Source: Oscillospiraceae bacterium (GTDB taxonomy: Bacteria > Bacillota > Clostridia > Oscillospirales > QAMX01). Taken from it: a DNA stretch of 64,000 bases. The stretch lies in the NCBI GenBank assembly GCA_015067825.1, contig SVLQ01000007.1:62001-126000 (forward strand), in the 5' to 3' direction. The notes under the pieces were generated by a model. The model did no database searches. It was not told where the DNA came from and saw nothing but the letters and a program-made list of their open reading frames with translations. Positions 6,371 through 15,108 of this stretch are shown one piece after another. Position 1 is the stretch's first letter. Each line of letters begins with the position of its first letter. The position numbers were made by a program, and so were the translations under genes.

Positions 6371-8698
6371 TTAGCTGTTGGTGCCGATGAACTTGAGCGC
6401 ATCCATCTGCAGGGTGTAGAGCTTTTTGTAGATGCCGTCCTCGATGTTGATGAGCTCGGCGTGCGTACCGAATTCCACCACGCGTCCCTTGTCGACGACG
6501 GCGAGAACGTCGGCGTCGCGCAGGGTCGAGAGACGGTGGGCAATGGCGATCGTGGTGCGGCCCTTCTGCAGGGCGGTCAGCGAGTTCTGGATGTTGCGCT
6601 CGGTTTCAGTGTCCATGGCCGCCGTCGCTTCGTCGAGCACGAGGATCGAGGGGTTCTGGATGATCGCACGGGCGATCGAGAGGCGCTGGCGTTCACCGCC
6701 GGAGAGCCCTTGTCCGCCGGCACCGACGCGCGTTTCGTAGCCGTCGGGCAGCTTGATGATGAAGTCGTGGGCACAGGCCGCGCGGGCTGCGGAGATGACT
6801 TCTTCCAACGACGCATCCGGACGGGCGTAGCGGATGTTGTCGGCGATCGAACCGATGAAGAGGTAGATATCCTGCGAAACGATACCGATGTTCTTGCGCA
6901 GGTCGCCCATGAAAATATCCTTGAGGTTGTGGCCGTCGAGCGTGATCGAACCTTCGCTGGGATCGTAGAGACGAGCCAGCAGGTTGACGAGTGTCGATTT
7001 GCCCGAACCGGTCTTGCCGACGATGCCGAGCATCTGCCCGCTCTTGACCGAAATCGTCAGATTGCGGACGACCGGATGGCCCGGTTCGTACTCGAAGAGA
7101 ACGTTATTGGCCTCGAAATCGCCGTTGATCTTTTCCAGATGCACCGGATTTTCGGCTTCCGGCAGATCCGATTTCGCATCGACGATCTCGAAAATGCGCT
7201 GTGCGGAGTCCACGCAGCTCGACCACCAGTTCGAAAGGTTGGTGAAGAAGCTCAAGGGCTCAAAGAGCATATTCAGGTAGACCGACAGGGTCATCAGAAT
7301 ACCGATGCTCATTTCGCCGCGCAGAACGAGCCATGCACCGACGCCGAAGAGCACCATGTGCGCCGTACGCATGATCAAACCGACGAGCGGGTATGCCGTG
7401 GTCTGCGTGAGGGCGAGGCGGGTATGCGCGCCGGAAACGCGGCTGCTGTAAGCCGAGAAGCGGTCGGTCTCCGAACCTTCCTGCGTGAACGCCTTAATGA
7501 CGCGCTGGCCGTAAAGGGCGTCGGAGAGCAGTGCGTTCATGCGCGAACCGTAGACCCAGTTGGCGTGGTACATCCGACGCACCACGCGCATGATCAGCGC
7601 GTAGCAGAGGACGATCACCGGGACAACGGCGAACACGATCAGCGTCAGTTTCCAGCTGATCGTAAACATCAGCGACAAAACACCGGCAAAGGTGAGGATC
7701 GAAGCGATCAGATAGGGGATACCGTGGATGAGGAAGTGGTAGACGTTGTTGGCGTCGGCGTTGACGCGCGTCATCAGCGAACCGGTCTGCTTGGAGGTGT
7801 AGAACCCAACGCTCAAACGCTGCATCGCCGAGAAGATCATCAGCTTCATGTCGTAGATGACTTTCGGCACCGTACCGCCGATGTAACGCGAGCGCAGCGC
7901 GTTGAGCACGTTGTGGATGATGCGCGCAATGATCAGCACGCCGACCACGAGCCCGATCTCCTGGAAAAGCTCGATCCCGAAATAGGTCGTATCGATCTGG
8001 CCAGCGGCCTTCAGCGACGGATCGGCAAGGACCTTATCGTAGATTAGTGCGGTGGAGAAGTAGGGGCAGATGATGCCGAAGGCCGTCAGCAGGATGAGGA
8101 ACACAAAGATCATCAACGTCTGCGGGATGTAGTTTTTGAACAGCCCGAGCAGACGGAAGGTCAGCGACGCCTTGGAGAGACATTTCGGGCAGACCTTGCG
8201 GGCGGGGTTGGGGTAGCGCGTGCCGCATTTGGGGCAGAAGAGCTCCGGCTCTTCGCCGATGGGGCCGTCTTCTTTTTCGTCGTAGCGGTTGGTCGCGCGG
8301 TTCAGGTTCTTGGCGAAGATCTCGAAGGCGGCCGTGCGGCCAATCGAGGCGTCGGCCAGCTCGTCCAGAACACCGTCATCGCGGATGGAGATCAGACGGC
8401 AGGTGGCGACCATCTGGTCGACCTTGATCTCGCCCAGCTCCGAAAGCGGACGTGACGAAAAATCCGAAACGTCGAACACGGTCTCCATGCGCTTTTCGTC
8501 TTCGTAGCGCACAACGTGCTCAACACCGGTCATCACGTAAAAATTCCGGTCGTCAAAGGCCATGACCTGGTCGACAAAGTTCTGCTCCAGATCCATGTCG
8601 CCCTTGACGTATCGGACGATCTTATCGACATCCACACCGCGTTCTGCAAACCGCAGCGCGATGTAGGCAGGAATTTTCTGCTTCTGTTTCTCTTTCAA
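6371..8698 (-). CDS. ABC exporter, membrane domain fused to ATPase, with N-terminal zinc ribbon (partner)
   Basis: 775 residues from TTG at 8698, chosen because GAGAGGTGA precedes it; the frame stays open further upstream but runs into the terminator at 8748-8785. An N-terminal soluble domain (1-150) is followed by a zinc ribbon at about 155-175 (CPKCGTR ... CPKC). The exporter membrane domain and a nucleotide-binding domain follow (GKTGSGKST, LSGGERQRLSIARA, ILVLDEATAAMD). Its domain order is the same as that of the exporter at 3576-5777, so the two are paralogues and probably form a heterodimer. It is the first gene of the operon. Confidence 0.88.
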   Translation of the reverse strand: MKEKQKQKIPAYIALRFAERGVDVDKIVRYVKGDMDLEQNFVDQVMAFDDRNFYVMTGVEHVVRYEDEKRMETVFDVSDFSSRPLSELGEIKVDQMVATCRLISIRDDGVLDELADASIGRTAAFEIFAKNLNRATNRYDEKEDGPIGEEPELFCPKCGTRYPNPARKVCPKCLSKASLTFRLLGLFKNYIPQTLMIFVFLILLTAFGIICPYFSTALIYDKVLADPSLKAAGQIDTTYFGIELFQEIGLVVGVLIIARIIHNVLNALRSRYIGGTVPKVIYDMKLMIFSAMQRLSVGFYTSKQTGSLMTRVNADANNVYHFLIHGIPYLIASILTFAGVLSLMFTISWKLTLIVFAVVPVIVLCYALIMRVVRRMYHANWVYGSRMNALLSDALYGQRVIKAFTQEGSETDRFSAYSSRVSGAHTRLALTQTTAYPLVGLIMRTAHMVLFGVGAWLVLRGEMSIGILMTLSVYLNMLFEPLSFFTNLSNWWSSCVDSAQRIFEIVDAKSDLPEAENPVHLEKINGDFEANNVLFEYEPGHPVVRNLTISVKSGQMLGIVGKTGSGKSTLVNLLARLYDPSEGSITLDGHNLKDIFMGDLRKNIGIVSQDIYLFIGSIADNIRYARPDASLEEVISAARAACAHDFIIKLPDGYETRVGAGGQGLSGGERQRLSIARAIIQNPSILVLDEATAAMDTETERNIQNSLTALQKGRTTIAIAHRLSTLRDADVLAVVDKGRVVEFGTHAELINIEDGIYKKLYTLQMDALKFIGTNS

Positions 8699-8747
8699 AC
8701 TCGGTTCACCTCTCAATTTTTCTCCGCACCCAATCGCGCGAAGCTTC

Positions 8748-8785
8748 CCAAAAAATAAAAGCGGATACAAACTGTATCCGCTTTG
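8748..8785 (-). terminator. Intrinsic terminator after the 6S-like RNA
   Basis: An 11-base stem (AAAGCGGATAC with its complement, 8758-8784) followed on the minus strand by a T-rich run. It lies between the ncRNA and the ABC operon start, so it ends the RNA or attenuates read-through. Confidence 0.8.
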
Positions 8786-8827
8786 CAATAACCGACGCGC
8801 TAACGAAAATCCGCGGACGGAAGCGAT

Positions 8828-9003
8828 CACAGCAGATACAAGACCCCATATTTTATTCTGGGAAGGTTGTAAAAAACAAGTCAGGCTATGATTGATCTCC
8901 TTACACGCGGGTTAAGGCTCTTCTCCAATTCCCATAGAGCCACCGCGGGATCGTGCGTTAGTCCGAAGATTTGCCGGCCGATTTTCACCGCAACCGACTA
9001 CTG
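8828..9003 (-). ncRNA. ssrS: Probable 6S RNA
   Basis: A 176-base transcript region without an open reading frame. It starts about seven bases after a promoter at 9006-9034. The ends pair (CAGTAG with CTGCTG), giving a closed rod. The top of the rod, with CCGCGGTGG before the apical hairpin and GAGAAGAGCCTTAACCCGCG after it, strongly resembles the upper arm of E. coli 6S RNA (CCGCGGTTGG ... GAGAAGCCTTAAAACTGCG). 6S RNA binds sigma-A holoenzyme by mimicking open promoter DNA. Length (about 180) and rod shape fit. The assignment rests on memory of the family, not on a covariance search. Confidence 0.62.
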
Positions 9004-9005
9004 AA

Positions 9006-9034
9006 ATTTTAATGCAAACGGGCCGAAAAGTCAA
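9006..9034 (-). promoter_or_regulatory. Sigma-A promoter of the 6S-like RNA
   Basis: On the minus strand TTGACT (9034-9029), a 17-base spacer and TAAAAT (9011-9006). The predicted start coincides with the first paired base of the ncRNA. Confidence 0.75.
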
Positions 9035-9073
9035 GGCAATGAGGGGGTGAATTTAGCCAAAAAAAGCGATAAA

Positions 9074-9096
9074 TTTTTGTTACATTGTAACAAAAA
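9074..9096. promoter_or_regulatory. Perfect 23-base palindrome (candidate operator)
   Basis: TTTTTGTTACA, one central T, then TGTAACAAAAA. It lies about 40 bases upstream of the 6S promoter and 63 upstream of the promoter at 9159. The protein that binds it is unknown. Confidence 0.6.
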
Positions 9097-9158
9097 CACA
9101 CAAAGGAAAAACAGGGTCTCGGGAATAAAAAGAAATGCATAAAACGTGTTTACACCTA

Positions 9159-9187
9159 TTACAAAATTGTGCAGCTTATGGTATAAT
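9159..9187 (+). promoter_or_regulatory. Sigma-A promoter
   Basis: TTACAA, 17-base spacer, TATAAT, about 60 bases before the GTG of the beta-propeller gene. Confidence 0.7.
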
Positions 9188-9247
9188 CTTTGTAGCTGTA
9201 TGGCAATACTTGTTCATTGATCCTTGTAGCAGAAAGGGGAGTCCACC

Positions 9248-10678
9248 GTGCAGAATCCCGCCAACTGGATATTCCACCGCAAATTTGCGATGACGATGTA
9301 TAAAGACCAAAAGCTTCCGCTGGCGAAAATGACGTTTTCGAGCGACTTCACCGTGACCGACCGCGGAGATCTCTACCCGCCGATCGGCCGCAGTGAGTCC
9401 TGCGCGGAAACCGTCAGCGGGAATCGCTGGTATATTCATGGGAAGGTCGCGCGTTTGCTCGGGCAGTTTTTTCCGTACGCCACCTATGCGCTGACAGCGG
9501 AGCAACTGCTCGGTTCGGCAGGCTTCCGCCTGATCGGTGACGGTTTCGAGGCTTCGGTTTGCCTTTGTGCCGATGAGCGCGGGCGACAGATCGGTTTTGC
9601 CTGCGGCGAGGATACCGCGCGGGTCGAAATCTCGGCCGATACCAAAACGCTGATCGTCTCCTGCCGCCCCGGAGCCTTCGACGTCTATACGCCCGAAAAC
9701 GGCAAGCCGACGCGCAAAGCGAGCTTTGCCGCTCCTGCGTTTGCTGCGTCCGACCGCCAATCCTTTTTTGACCGCGTACACGTTGCCGTCAGCGTGGACG
9801 GCGAAGCAGAGATCAGCGCGGCCGAAGCTTATCTCGACAACGGCATCGCGCAGGCCGATCTTCGCCCGATTCGCTATGAAAACGGCGAGATCCTGCAGGA
9901 AAACGGCAAAATCTGGCTCACCGCATCGATCCGTCTGGAAGAAAAATGCTTTCAGGGCGTGTTCTCGTGGGTGCCGGGAACCGCGGACCTCCGCTACACC
10001 GGCGCGCTCTTTTTCGATGCCGGCGACGGCATCTGGGCCAACGCCGTCGCTTCCTCAATCCTGTGGCATCGCGCCGAACGGCGCTGGTATCTTTGGGTCT
10101 GCTCCTTCAGCCACGGCCATATTCTGGGCCACGCCGTCATCGATGGCGAGGTGCGCTGTGGGGTCAACGTCGTTGATATCGAGCTGATGCCGTCAGCAGC
10201 AAAGGGCGCGTCGGCCGAGGAATTTGCGGGCTTTCCCCACGACGAAGATCCCGATTTCTACTACGACGAAGAGCGTGCCTGCTGGTATATGGCGATCTGC
10301 CGCAGCGATCCCGAAACCGGCCGCTACCGCTACTTTTTCTTCCGATCCGCCGAACCGTTTGCCAACTACCGTTTTATCGGCAAGGGGATGCCGGGCTCGG
10401 AGACCGGTGGATCGTTTGTCCGCTGCGGCAAGCAACGCCTGTTCGTCTGCGGCAACAGCTTCGAGGCGCACTCCGATTACCGGATCTACAGCGAAAACGG
10501 GATGCAAAACGCCGTCTTTGACTACCCCGACGGCGGCTTCCGCGGATGGGGTACGCTGATGCCGATCAAGCTCGGCACGCGCACGCGCTGGTTCTGGATC
10601 ACCTTCGACCGCAAGCTCGGCAGTGCCTTCAACTGGAGCTACGGCAATATCTACTGCTTTGAAGCGGAAATTTCATAA
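9248..10678 (+). CDS. Beta-propeller protein, possible GH43/GH32-type glycoside hydrolase
   Basis: 476 residues from GTG, preceded by AAAGGGGAG. It has no signal peptide, so it is probably cytoplasmic. The sequence is rich in short beta strands and aromatic residues. The second half contains WANAVASSILWHRAERRWYL, HDEDPDFYYDEERACWYMAI and SETGGSFVRCGKQRLFVCG, the style of five-bladed propeller glycosidases in which acidic residues at strand starts bind and cleave the sugar. I cannot fix the family or the catalytic triad. It stands alone, divergent from the 6S RNA, and meets the sialidase-like gene at a shared terminator. Confidence 0.55.
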   Translation: MQNPANWIFHRKFAMTMYKDQKLPLAKMTFSSDFTVTDRGDLYPPIGRSESCAETVSGNRWYIHGKVARLLGQFFPYATYALTAEQLLGSAGFRLIGDGFEASVCLCADERGRQIGFACGEDTARVEISADTKTLIVSCRPGAFDVYTPENGKPTRKASFAAPAFAASDRQSFFDRVHVAVSVDGEAEISAAEAYLDNGIAQADLRPIRYENGEILQENGKIWLTASIRLEEKCFQGVFSWVPGTADLRYTGALFFDAGDGIWANAVASSILWHRAERRWYLWVCSFSHGHILGHAVIDGEVRCGVNVVDIELMPSAAKGASAEEFAGFPHDEDPDFYYDEERACWYMAICRSDPETGRYRYFFFRSAEPFANYRFIGKGMPGSETGGSFVRCGKQRLFVCGNSFEAHSDYRIYSENGMQNAVFDYPDGGFRGWGTLMPIKLGTRTRWFWITFDRKLGSAFNWSYGNIYCFEAEIS

Positions 10679-10680
10679 AA

Positions 10681-10714
10681 AACGCCCCTGTATTTTGATA
10701 AATACAGGGGCGTT
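10681..10714. terminator. Bidirectional intrinsic terminator
   Basis: A stem of about 15 bases (AACGCCCCTGTATTT with its complement) flanked by A on one side and T on the other, between convergent genes. Confidence 0.85.
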
Positions 10715-10722
10715 GCATTTTG

Positions 10723-11754
10723 TTACAGTGCGTCGACTGGGAGGGTGAAGAGGGCGGCGTGGCGTTCGATGCTCTCTTCCTTCGAAACCGTGCAGGAGAC
10801 GTACATCGTGTTGCCGACGACCGAAACGCACGGGTAGTGCCAGTTGGGGCCTGCGCCGAGTTCGTCATCATAACCGTCGGCGAGCATCCAAGCCTTGGTA
10901 AACGGCTGATCTGCGCCATCGCGCAGCGCGAGGATCAGACGCGAACGGTCGTCTTCCTTTATATATTCGTTGTAAACGAGGAATTGTCTGCCGTCGGCGA
11001 GGGTGCCGCTGTACATTTTTGCCGGCAGAATCGGCATATCGCACGGCGCGACTTCGCTCCAAATCTTGCCGTCGGTGCTCTCGGAAAAGTGGGCGATGCC
11101 ACTGTCGTTACGCGTGACGGCAACGAGCTTTTCCTCGGCAGCCAGAACCGTCGTTTCGGGGTAATCAAACGGGTATTCTCCGCGGTCCCACGGACCGGGG
11201 ATCGCGACGATCTCCCAGTTTGCCGGAGCGGCGGGCTCGGCAAACGCGACTACGGGCACGAGCGGCAGCTCGCCCGTCTGGTCGGCCATTCGCCCGCCGA
11301 CAACCCATTTGCCGCGCCAAAGCTGCGGCAGCGTGTTGATCAAAAGCAGATCGTCGCGGTGTTCTTTCGTCACCCAAACGCCGTTTTCGTAACACACACA
11401 GACGTATCCGGCCGGACGGTCGTGGCCGGTCATTTCTGTCACGTACGCCCAGATCTCGCCGCCGTATTCCGAAAACGTCACGGGAACCATATGCAGCCCG
11501 TGCTCGGTGTCTTCGCAGATGATCTCGGGTTCGCCCCACGTTTTGCCGCCGTCATCCGACCATCTGCCGCGGATGACCGTGCGGCCTTCGATCTCGTTTT
11601 CGGTGCAGTTGTACCATGCCAACAGCAACCTGCCACCGAGATGCGCGATGACGGTATCGTGGAGAAACGGGAATTCCGCATCTGCGCGGTGGACGATCTG
11701 TTTGGTCTGGAGGGGATGACGAATGGGCGTTGCCTGCAAAACAAGTTGGGCCAT
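10723..11754 (-). CDS. Sialidase-like BNR/Asp-box protein
   Basis: 343 residues. Two Asp boxes are visible (SDDGGKTW and STDGKIWS), the turn motif of six-bladed sialidase propellers, along with EFPFLHDTVIAHLGGRLLLA and a late GPNWHYPCVSVVG segment. The FRIP motif of true exo-sialidases is not seen, and there is no signal peptide, so activity on sialic acid is not certain. It lies 14 bases after the alpha/beta hydrolase gene and is probably cotranscribed with it. Together they suggest processing of an imported glycoside or acylated sugar. Confidence 0.68.
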   Translation of the reverse strand: MAQLVLQATPIRHPLQTKQIVHRADAEFPFLHDTVIAHLGGRLLLAWYNCTENEIEGRTVIRGRWSDDGGKTWGEPEIICEDTEHGLHMVPVTFSEYGGEIWAYVTEMTGHDRPAGYVCVCYENGVWVTKEHRDDLLLINTLPQLWRGKWVVGGRMADQTGELPLVPVVAFAEPAAPANWEIVAIPGPWDRGEYPFDYPETTVLAAEEKLVAVTRNDSGIAHFSESTDGKIWSEVAPCDMPILPAKMYSGTLADGRQFLVYNEYIKEDDRSRLILALRDGADQPFTKAWMLADGYDDELGAGPNWHYPCVSVVGNTMYVSCTVSKEESIERHAALFTLPVDAL

Positions 11755-11768
11755 AACGATGTTCCTTT

Positions 11769-12788
11769 CTACTGTGCGCTGGATTGTAAATCGGCGACGA
11801 GTCTCTTGAGCGGCGCGTCATTGTGGGAGAATTCGTGCGTACCGGAAAAAACCTCCAATTCGACCCAATCCGCGGTATCGCCGACAATTTCTTTCAGCCG
11901 CTCGAATGCCTCGATCCCGCCCTTGACGTCGAAAATCTCGTCGTCGGTAGCGATCTGCAGACAGATCCGGCGCGGATGGATGAGACAGGCGACCTCGGCG
12001 TGGTCGAAACGGTAGGCATCGCGCAGCCACGACCAGTCGGGAACCGGGTAGTATTCGCGGCAGTTGAAATATCCGCACGAAACCGCCGAGAGGATGCGCG
12101 GCTCGGCCGCGGTGGTATACAGCGTGTAGAACCCGCCGTAGGAGAGACCGACCATGCCAAACGTCGAGACGTACGGCTGGGTCTCGAAATAATCGAGGAT
12201 GCGCGTGATCCCGTAGATCTCAAGCGCGGCGATCGAACTGCCGAGGGATTTCAGTTGCGTGTCGATCGCCTTGCGGTTGTATTCCACGCCGTAGCTTTCC
12301 GTGCGCCAAAGCAGAAGCTGGGGCGCGAACACGTGCACGCCGAGGGCGAGAACGCGCTCGGTCATTTCGTTGTAATTATACGTTGATTCGTAAAATCCGG
12401 AAACGACTTCGGGCGTACCGTCGCCGCCGTGCTGCGAGATCACCAAGGGTTTTGCATCGTCGCCGTTTTGACGGAAGAAAAGCCCGGTCATTTTGAGGTT
12501 GCCAATGATCTGAAACTGCATGCGGAAAACGGTGACACCGTTTTCCTCAGTAAGCTTTTCACAATAAGTGACCGTCGGCGGATCTTTTGGCTTGGGTTCG
12601 GTCAGCGGCCAACCGAGCATCTCCCGGAATTCCCGGCGGCAACGCTCCGGATCGGACAGGATCTCTGCGGCGTAAATTTTTCTCTCTTCTGCGGCTTGGG
12701 CAGAGCGGGCCGAAATCAGTTCGTTTATGCTGTCGCGATATTCCGCCCGAAACCTTTCGGTCGCTTTATAGCTCTCCTGAAATTGCAT
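11769..12788 (-). CDS. Alpha/beta hydrolase (esterase-type)
   Basis: 339 residues from the ATG at 12788 behind GAGGAG; the frame is open 40 codons further up, but that part runs through the palindrome and has no ribosome-binding site. The nucleophile elbow is GLSYGG, in the middle of the protein after an SQHGGDGTPE oxyanion-type loop. An acidic residue region (LQIATDDEIFDV) and a histidine near the end (FSGTHEFSH) complete a plausible Ser-Asp-His triad. The organisation resembles acetyl-xylan-esterase or dienelactone-hydrolase relatives. There is no signal peptide. It is the first gene of a two-gene operon with the sialidase-like protein. Confidence 0.75.
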   Translation of the reverse strand: MQFQESYKATERFRAEYRDSINELISARSAQAAEERKIYAAEILSDPERCRREFREMLGWPLTEPKPKDPPTVTYCEKLTEENGVTVFRMQFQIIGNLKMTGLFFRQNGDDAKPLVISQHGGDGTPEVVSGFYESTYNYNEMTERVLALGVHVFAPQLLLWRTESYGVEYNRKAIDTQLKSLGSSIAALEIYGITRILDYFETQPYVSTFGMVGLSYGGFYTLYTTAAEPRILSAVSCGYFNCREYYPVPDWSWLRDAYRFDHAEVACLIHPRRICLQIATDDEIFDVKGGIEAFERLKEIVGDTADWVELEVFSGTHEFSHNDAPLKRLVADLQSSAQ

Positions 12789-12838
12789 TTTAGAAACTCC
12801 TCTCGGTGAATTCTGTTCACAAAACTTTTTTACAGTCA

Positions 12839-12856
12839 ATGATAGGATACTATCAT
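12839..12856. promoter_or_regulatory. 18-base palindrome upstream of the hydrolase operon
   Basis: ATGATAG, four-base spacer, CTATCAT, 51 bases before the hydrolase start and overlapping a TATGAT box read on the minus strand. It is a plausible operator for a sugar-responsive repressor (LacI- or GntR-type size), but no regulator gene is adjacent. Confidence 0.5.
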
Positions 12857-12920
12857 ACCATAAAACGCAGCAAAAGGAAAGTGGTACCGCGCAAAGTCGA
12901 TACCACAAAAAACGAAATAA

Positions 12921-15074
12921 TTATGCGATAGGAGCAATATCACCGTCGGAACAGTGGACGGTGGCACTCAGCGGGGCGAGGTAACCTGCGGCGTTGCCTG
13001 TGTTCCAAACTTCCATCGTTCCGTCCGGAAAATAAATATCCGTGACAGATGCGGGGAATCCGTTAGCAAAGTAGATATCCGCTCGGTGTAGTGTGACGCT
13101 TGTCAGCGTACCATCCTGCGGTAAGGCATTGGCAGAGACCGCATCGAGTTTGACAGGGAGATCAATCGTTTCCAATACGGTGGCGCGGAATGCTTCGTTC
13201 TGGATACTGAGAAGGGAAGTTGGCAAAGAAACGGATTTCAGCGACGAACAGAATGCAAACGCACCGGCAGAAATCGAGCGGACCCCCTCTGGGATAACGA
13301 CATTTGGGAGGAGATCGCAACTGTAGAATGCATAGTTGCCTAGAAAAGTCAGAGTAGACGGCAGATCGATACTTTCCAAAACATCACAGCCATAAAATGC
13401 TTCCGCTTCGATATAGCGAAGTCCCTCAGAAAATGCTACTCTGTTGAGTTGGTTACAACCTCTAAACGCCGCTTGGGGGATGCCGACCAGTGATTCTGAG
13501 AGCACAACGGAAGCCAAAGAAGAAGCCGCAAATGCGCATTCGCCGATTTCGCAAACGCTGTCGGGGAGGACGATATCGGTGATATCTTTGTGTTGGTAAT
13601 AAGCATATTCCGCAATTCTTTTCACACCTTCTGGAATGCAGCCCGCAGAATCGCCCCAGAAGAGCGTTTGTGTTGCTGCTTCAATCAGTGCCCCGTTTTC
13701 AACATGAAATGCGGTGTTTTCGCCTGCAACGGTGACGGCTTCGATGCCCGTGGATTCATAGAATGCTAAATTGCCAAGAGCGCGGAGGCTTGCAGGGAGA
13801 CTGATCATTTTTAGGTTTCTGCAATTCGAAAAAGCTTCGGAACCGATGTAAACCACACCGTCTGGAATGATCAACTCGGTGAGATTGTGGCAATTTCGGA
13901 AACAACCGGTCGCAATCACTCTGACGCCGTCGGCAAAGCCAACAGCGGTCGGATAGGTATCCACCGGAGCAACGGCTACGAGATAGGGGTTTTCTTCGTT
14001 ACCGACGTAGGAAATGCCGTTGAGTACGGTCATGGGTGGGTCAAAACTGTCAAAGTTTGTACCCAAAACTTCGATGGAAGAGGGAATTCGAACCACAGCA
14101 CCGTGGTCACTGTTGTTAAATGCGCCTTGCGCCACCGTGAGAACACCATCAGGGAGAATAATTTCACTGAGGTTTTTACAGCGTTCAAACGCATATTCAC
14201 CGATGTGGCGCACGCTGTCGGGGAGGATAATGTTGGTGATGTTGGAGTTGTAACGCCCGAGATCCGCAGCGATCAACACGGTCCCGTCGGCAATCATCGG
14301 AGTCGTGCACTGTTCAGCGATGTAAATCGCGGCGAAACAAGGATTAGCGGCACTTCCGATGTAGGTGACATCTCCCAAAACGGTAGTCTGCAGCAACGGA
14401 TTGTTATCGGGATTCCATGCACCGACGTGCGTGAGCGATTCGGGTAAGAGAAGCGTTTGCAACTTGTCGCATTGGCTGAATGCATTCATGTCCAAAGCTG
14501 TCAAAGCATCGGGCAAAACGAGATTTTCCAGAGAGGAGCAACAGTTGAAGGCGTCTTCGTGTATTTCTTTCAAACTTGCGGGCAGACGAATGTCGCGCAG
14601 CGCATGCATGTTGTAAAATGCAAACGAGCCGATTTCCGTAATACCCTCTTCAATAATAAGCGTTTTGACCTTGTCGGCGTATGCAAACCATGCATCGGGG
14701 TCGTTAGAAGCGTAGCGGATTTCGCCATCGCAAATCGCACCTTGCCCCGAAATAGTCAAAGTTTCAGTGGTGATGTTGTAACTCCAATCGTAATAACGGT
14801 AAGCGCCGCTGACAATCTCGTCAGTGGGCTGCGTTGGTGTGGTAGCGGCCGTCGGCGCAACAGTTGTAGTCGTACTTACTTCGTCGGCACCAATGGTAGA
14901 CGAAGTAGTGGACGAAGCTTCGGTAGTGTCGGGGGTGGTATCGGTCGATTTTGCAGTCGTGGTTACCTTGGTCTGCTTGGTAGATTTCGTTTCTTTCGGT
15001 TCGGTCGAGTCATCGCAGGCTGTAAACGAAACTAGCATGGCAGTGGCCAAGAGGATTGTGAGAATTCGTTTCAT
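12921..15074 (-). CDS. BspA-type leucine-rich-repeat lipoprotein
   Basis: 717 residues from the ATG at 15074 (MKRILTILL). The signal peptide ends in a lipobox (LVSFTAC), so the protein is lipid-anchored on the outside of the membrane. A Thr/Ser/Pro-rich linker of about 55 residues follows, then roughly 20 LRR_5 repeats of the form IxLPxSLxxIGxxAFxxCxxL (for example LPDSVRHIGEYAFERCKNL). Such proteins serve in adhesion or substrate binding in gut anaerobes. The gene starts 34 bases after pflA on the same strand and may be partly cotranscribed with it. The lipobox-plus-linker design is shared with the protein at 20003-21025. Confidence 0.87.
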   Translation of the reverse strand: MKRILTILLATAMLVSFTACDDSTEPKETKSTKQTKVTTTAKSTDTTPDTTEASSTTSSTIGADEVSTTTTVAPTAATTPTQPTDEIVSGAYRYYDWSYNITTETLTISGQGAICDGEIRYASNDPDAWFAYADKVKTLIIEEGITEIGSFAFYNMHALRDIRLPASLKEIHEDAFNCCSSLENLVLPDALTALDMNAFSQCDKLQTLLLPESLTHVGAWNPDNNPLLQTTVLGDVTYIGSAANPCFAAIYIAEQCTTPMIADGTVLIAADLGRYNSNITNIILPDSVRHIGEYAFERCKNLSEIILPDGVLTVAQGAFNNSDHGAVVRIPSSIEVLGTNFDSFDPPMTVLNGISYVGNEENPYLVAVAPVDTYPTAVGFADGVRVIATGCFRNCHNLTELIIPDGVVYIGSEAFSNCRNLKMISLPASLRALGNLAFYESTGIEAVTVAGENTAFHVENGALIEAATQTLFWGDSAGCIPEGVKRIAEYAYYQHKDITDIVLPDSVCEIGECAFAASSLASVVLSESLVGIPQAAFRGCNQLNRVAFSEGLRYIEAEAFYGCDVLESIDLPSTLTFLGNYAFYSCDLLPNVVIPEGVRSISAGAFAFCSSLKSVSLPTSLLSIQNEAFRATVLETIDLPVKLDAVSANALPQDGTLTSVTLHRADIYFANGFPASVTDIYFPDGTMEVWNTGNAAGYLAPLSATVHCSDGDIAPIA

Positions 15075-15108
15075 AGGATTTTCCCTTGTCAAATAGTGAA
15101 TATTAAAA

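Noticed and set aside
8828-9003. Cobalamin riboswitch, suggested by a GGTGAAAATC stretch on the minus strand
   Set aside because: The rest of the B12-box (GCCACTG and its partner) is absent, while the arm and promoter fit 6S RNA better.
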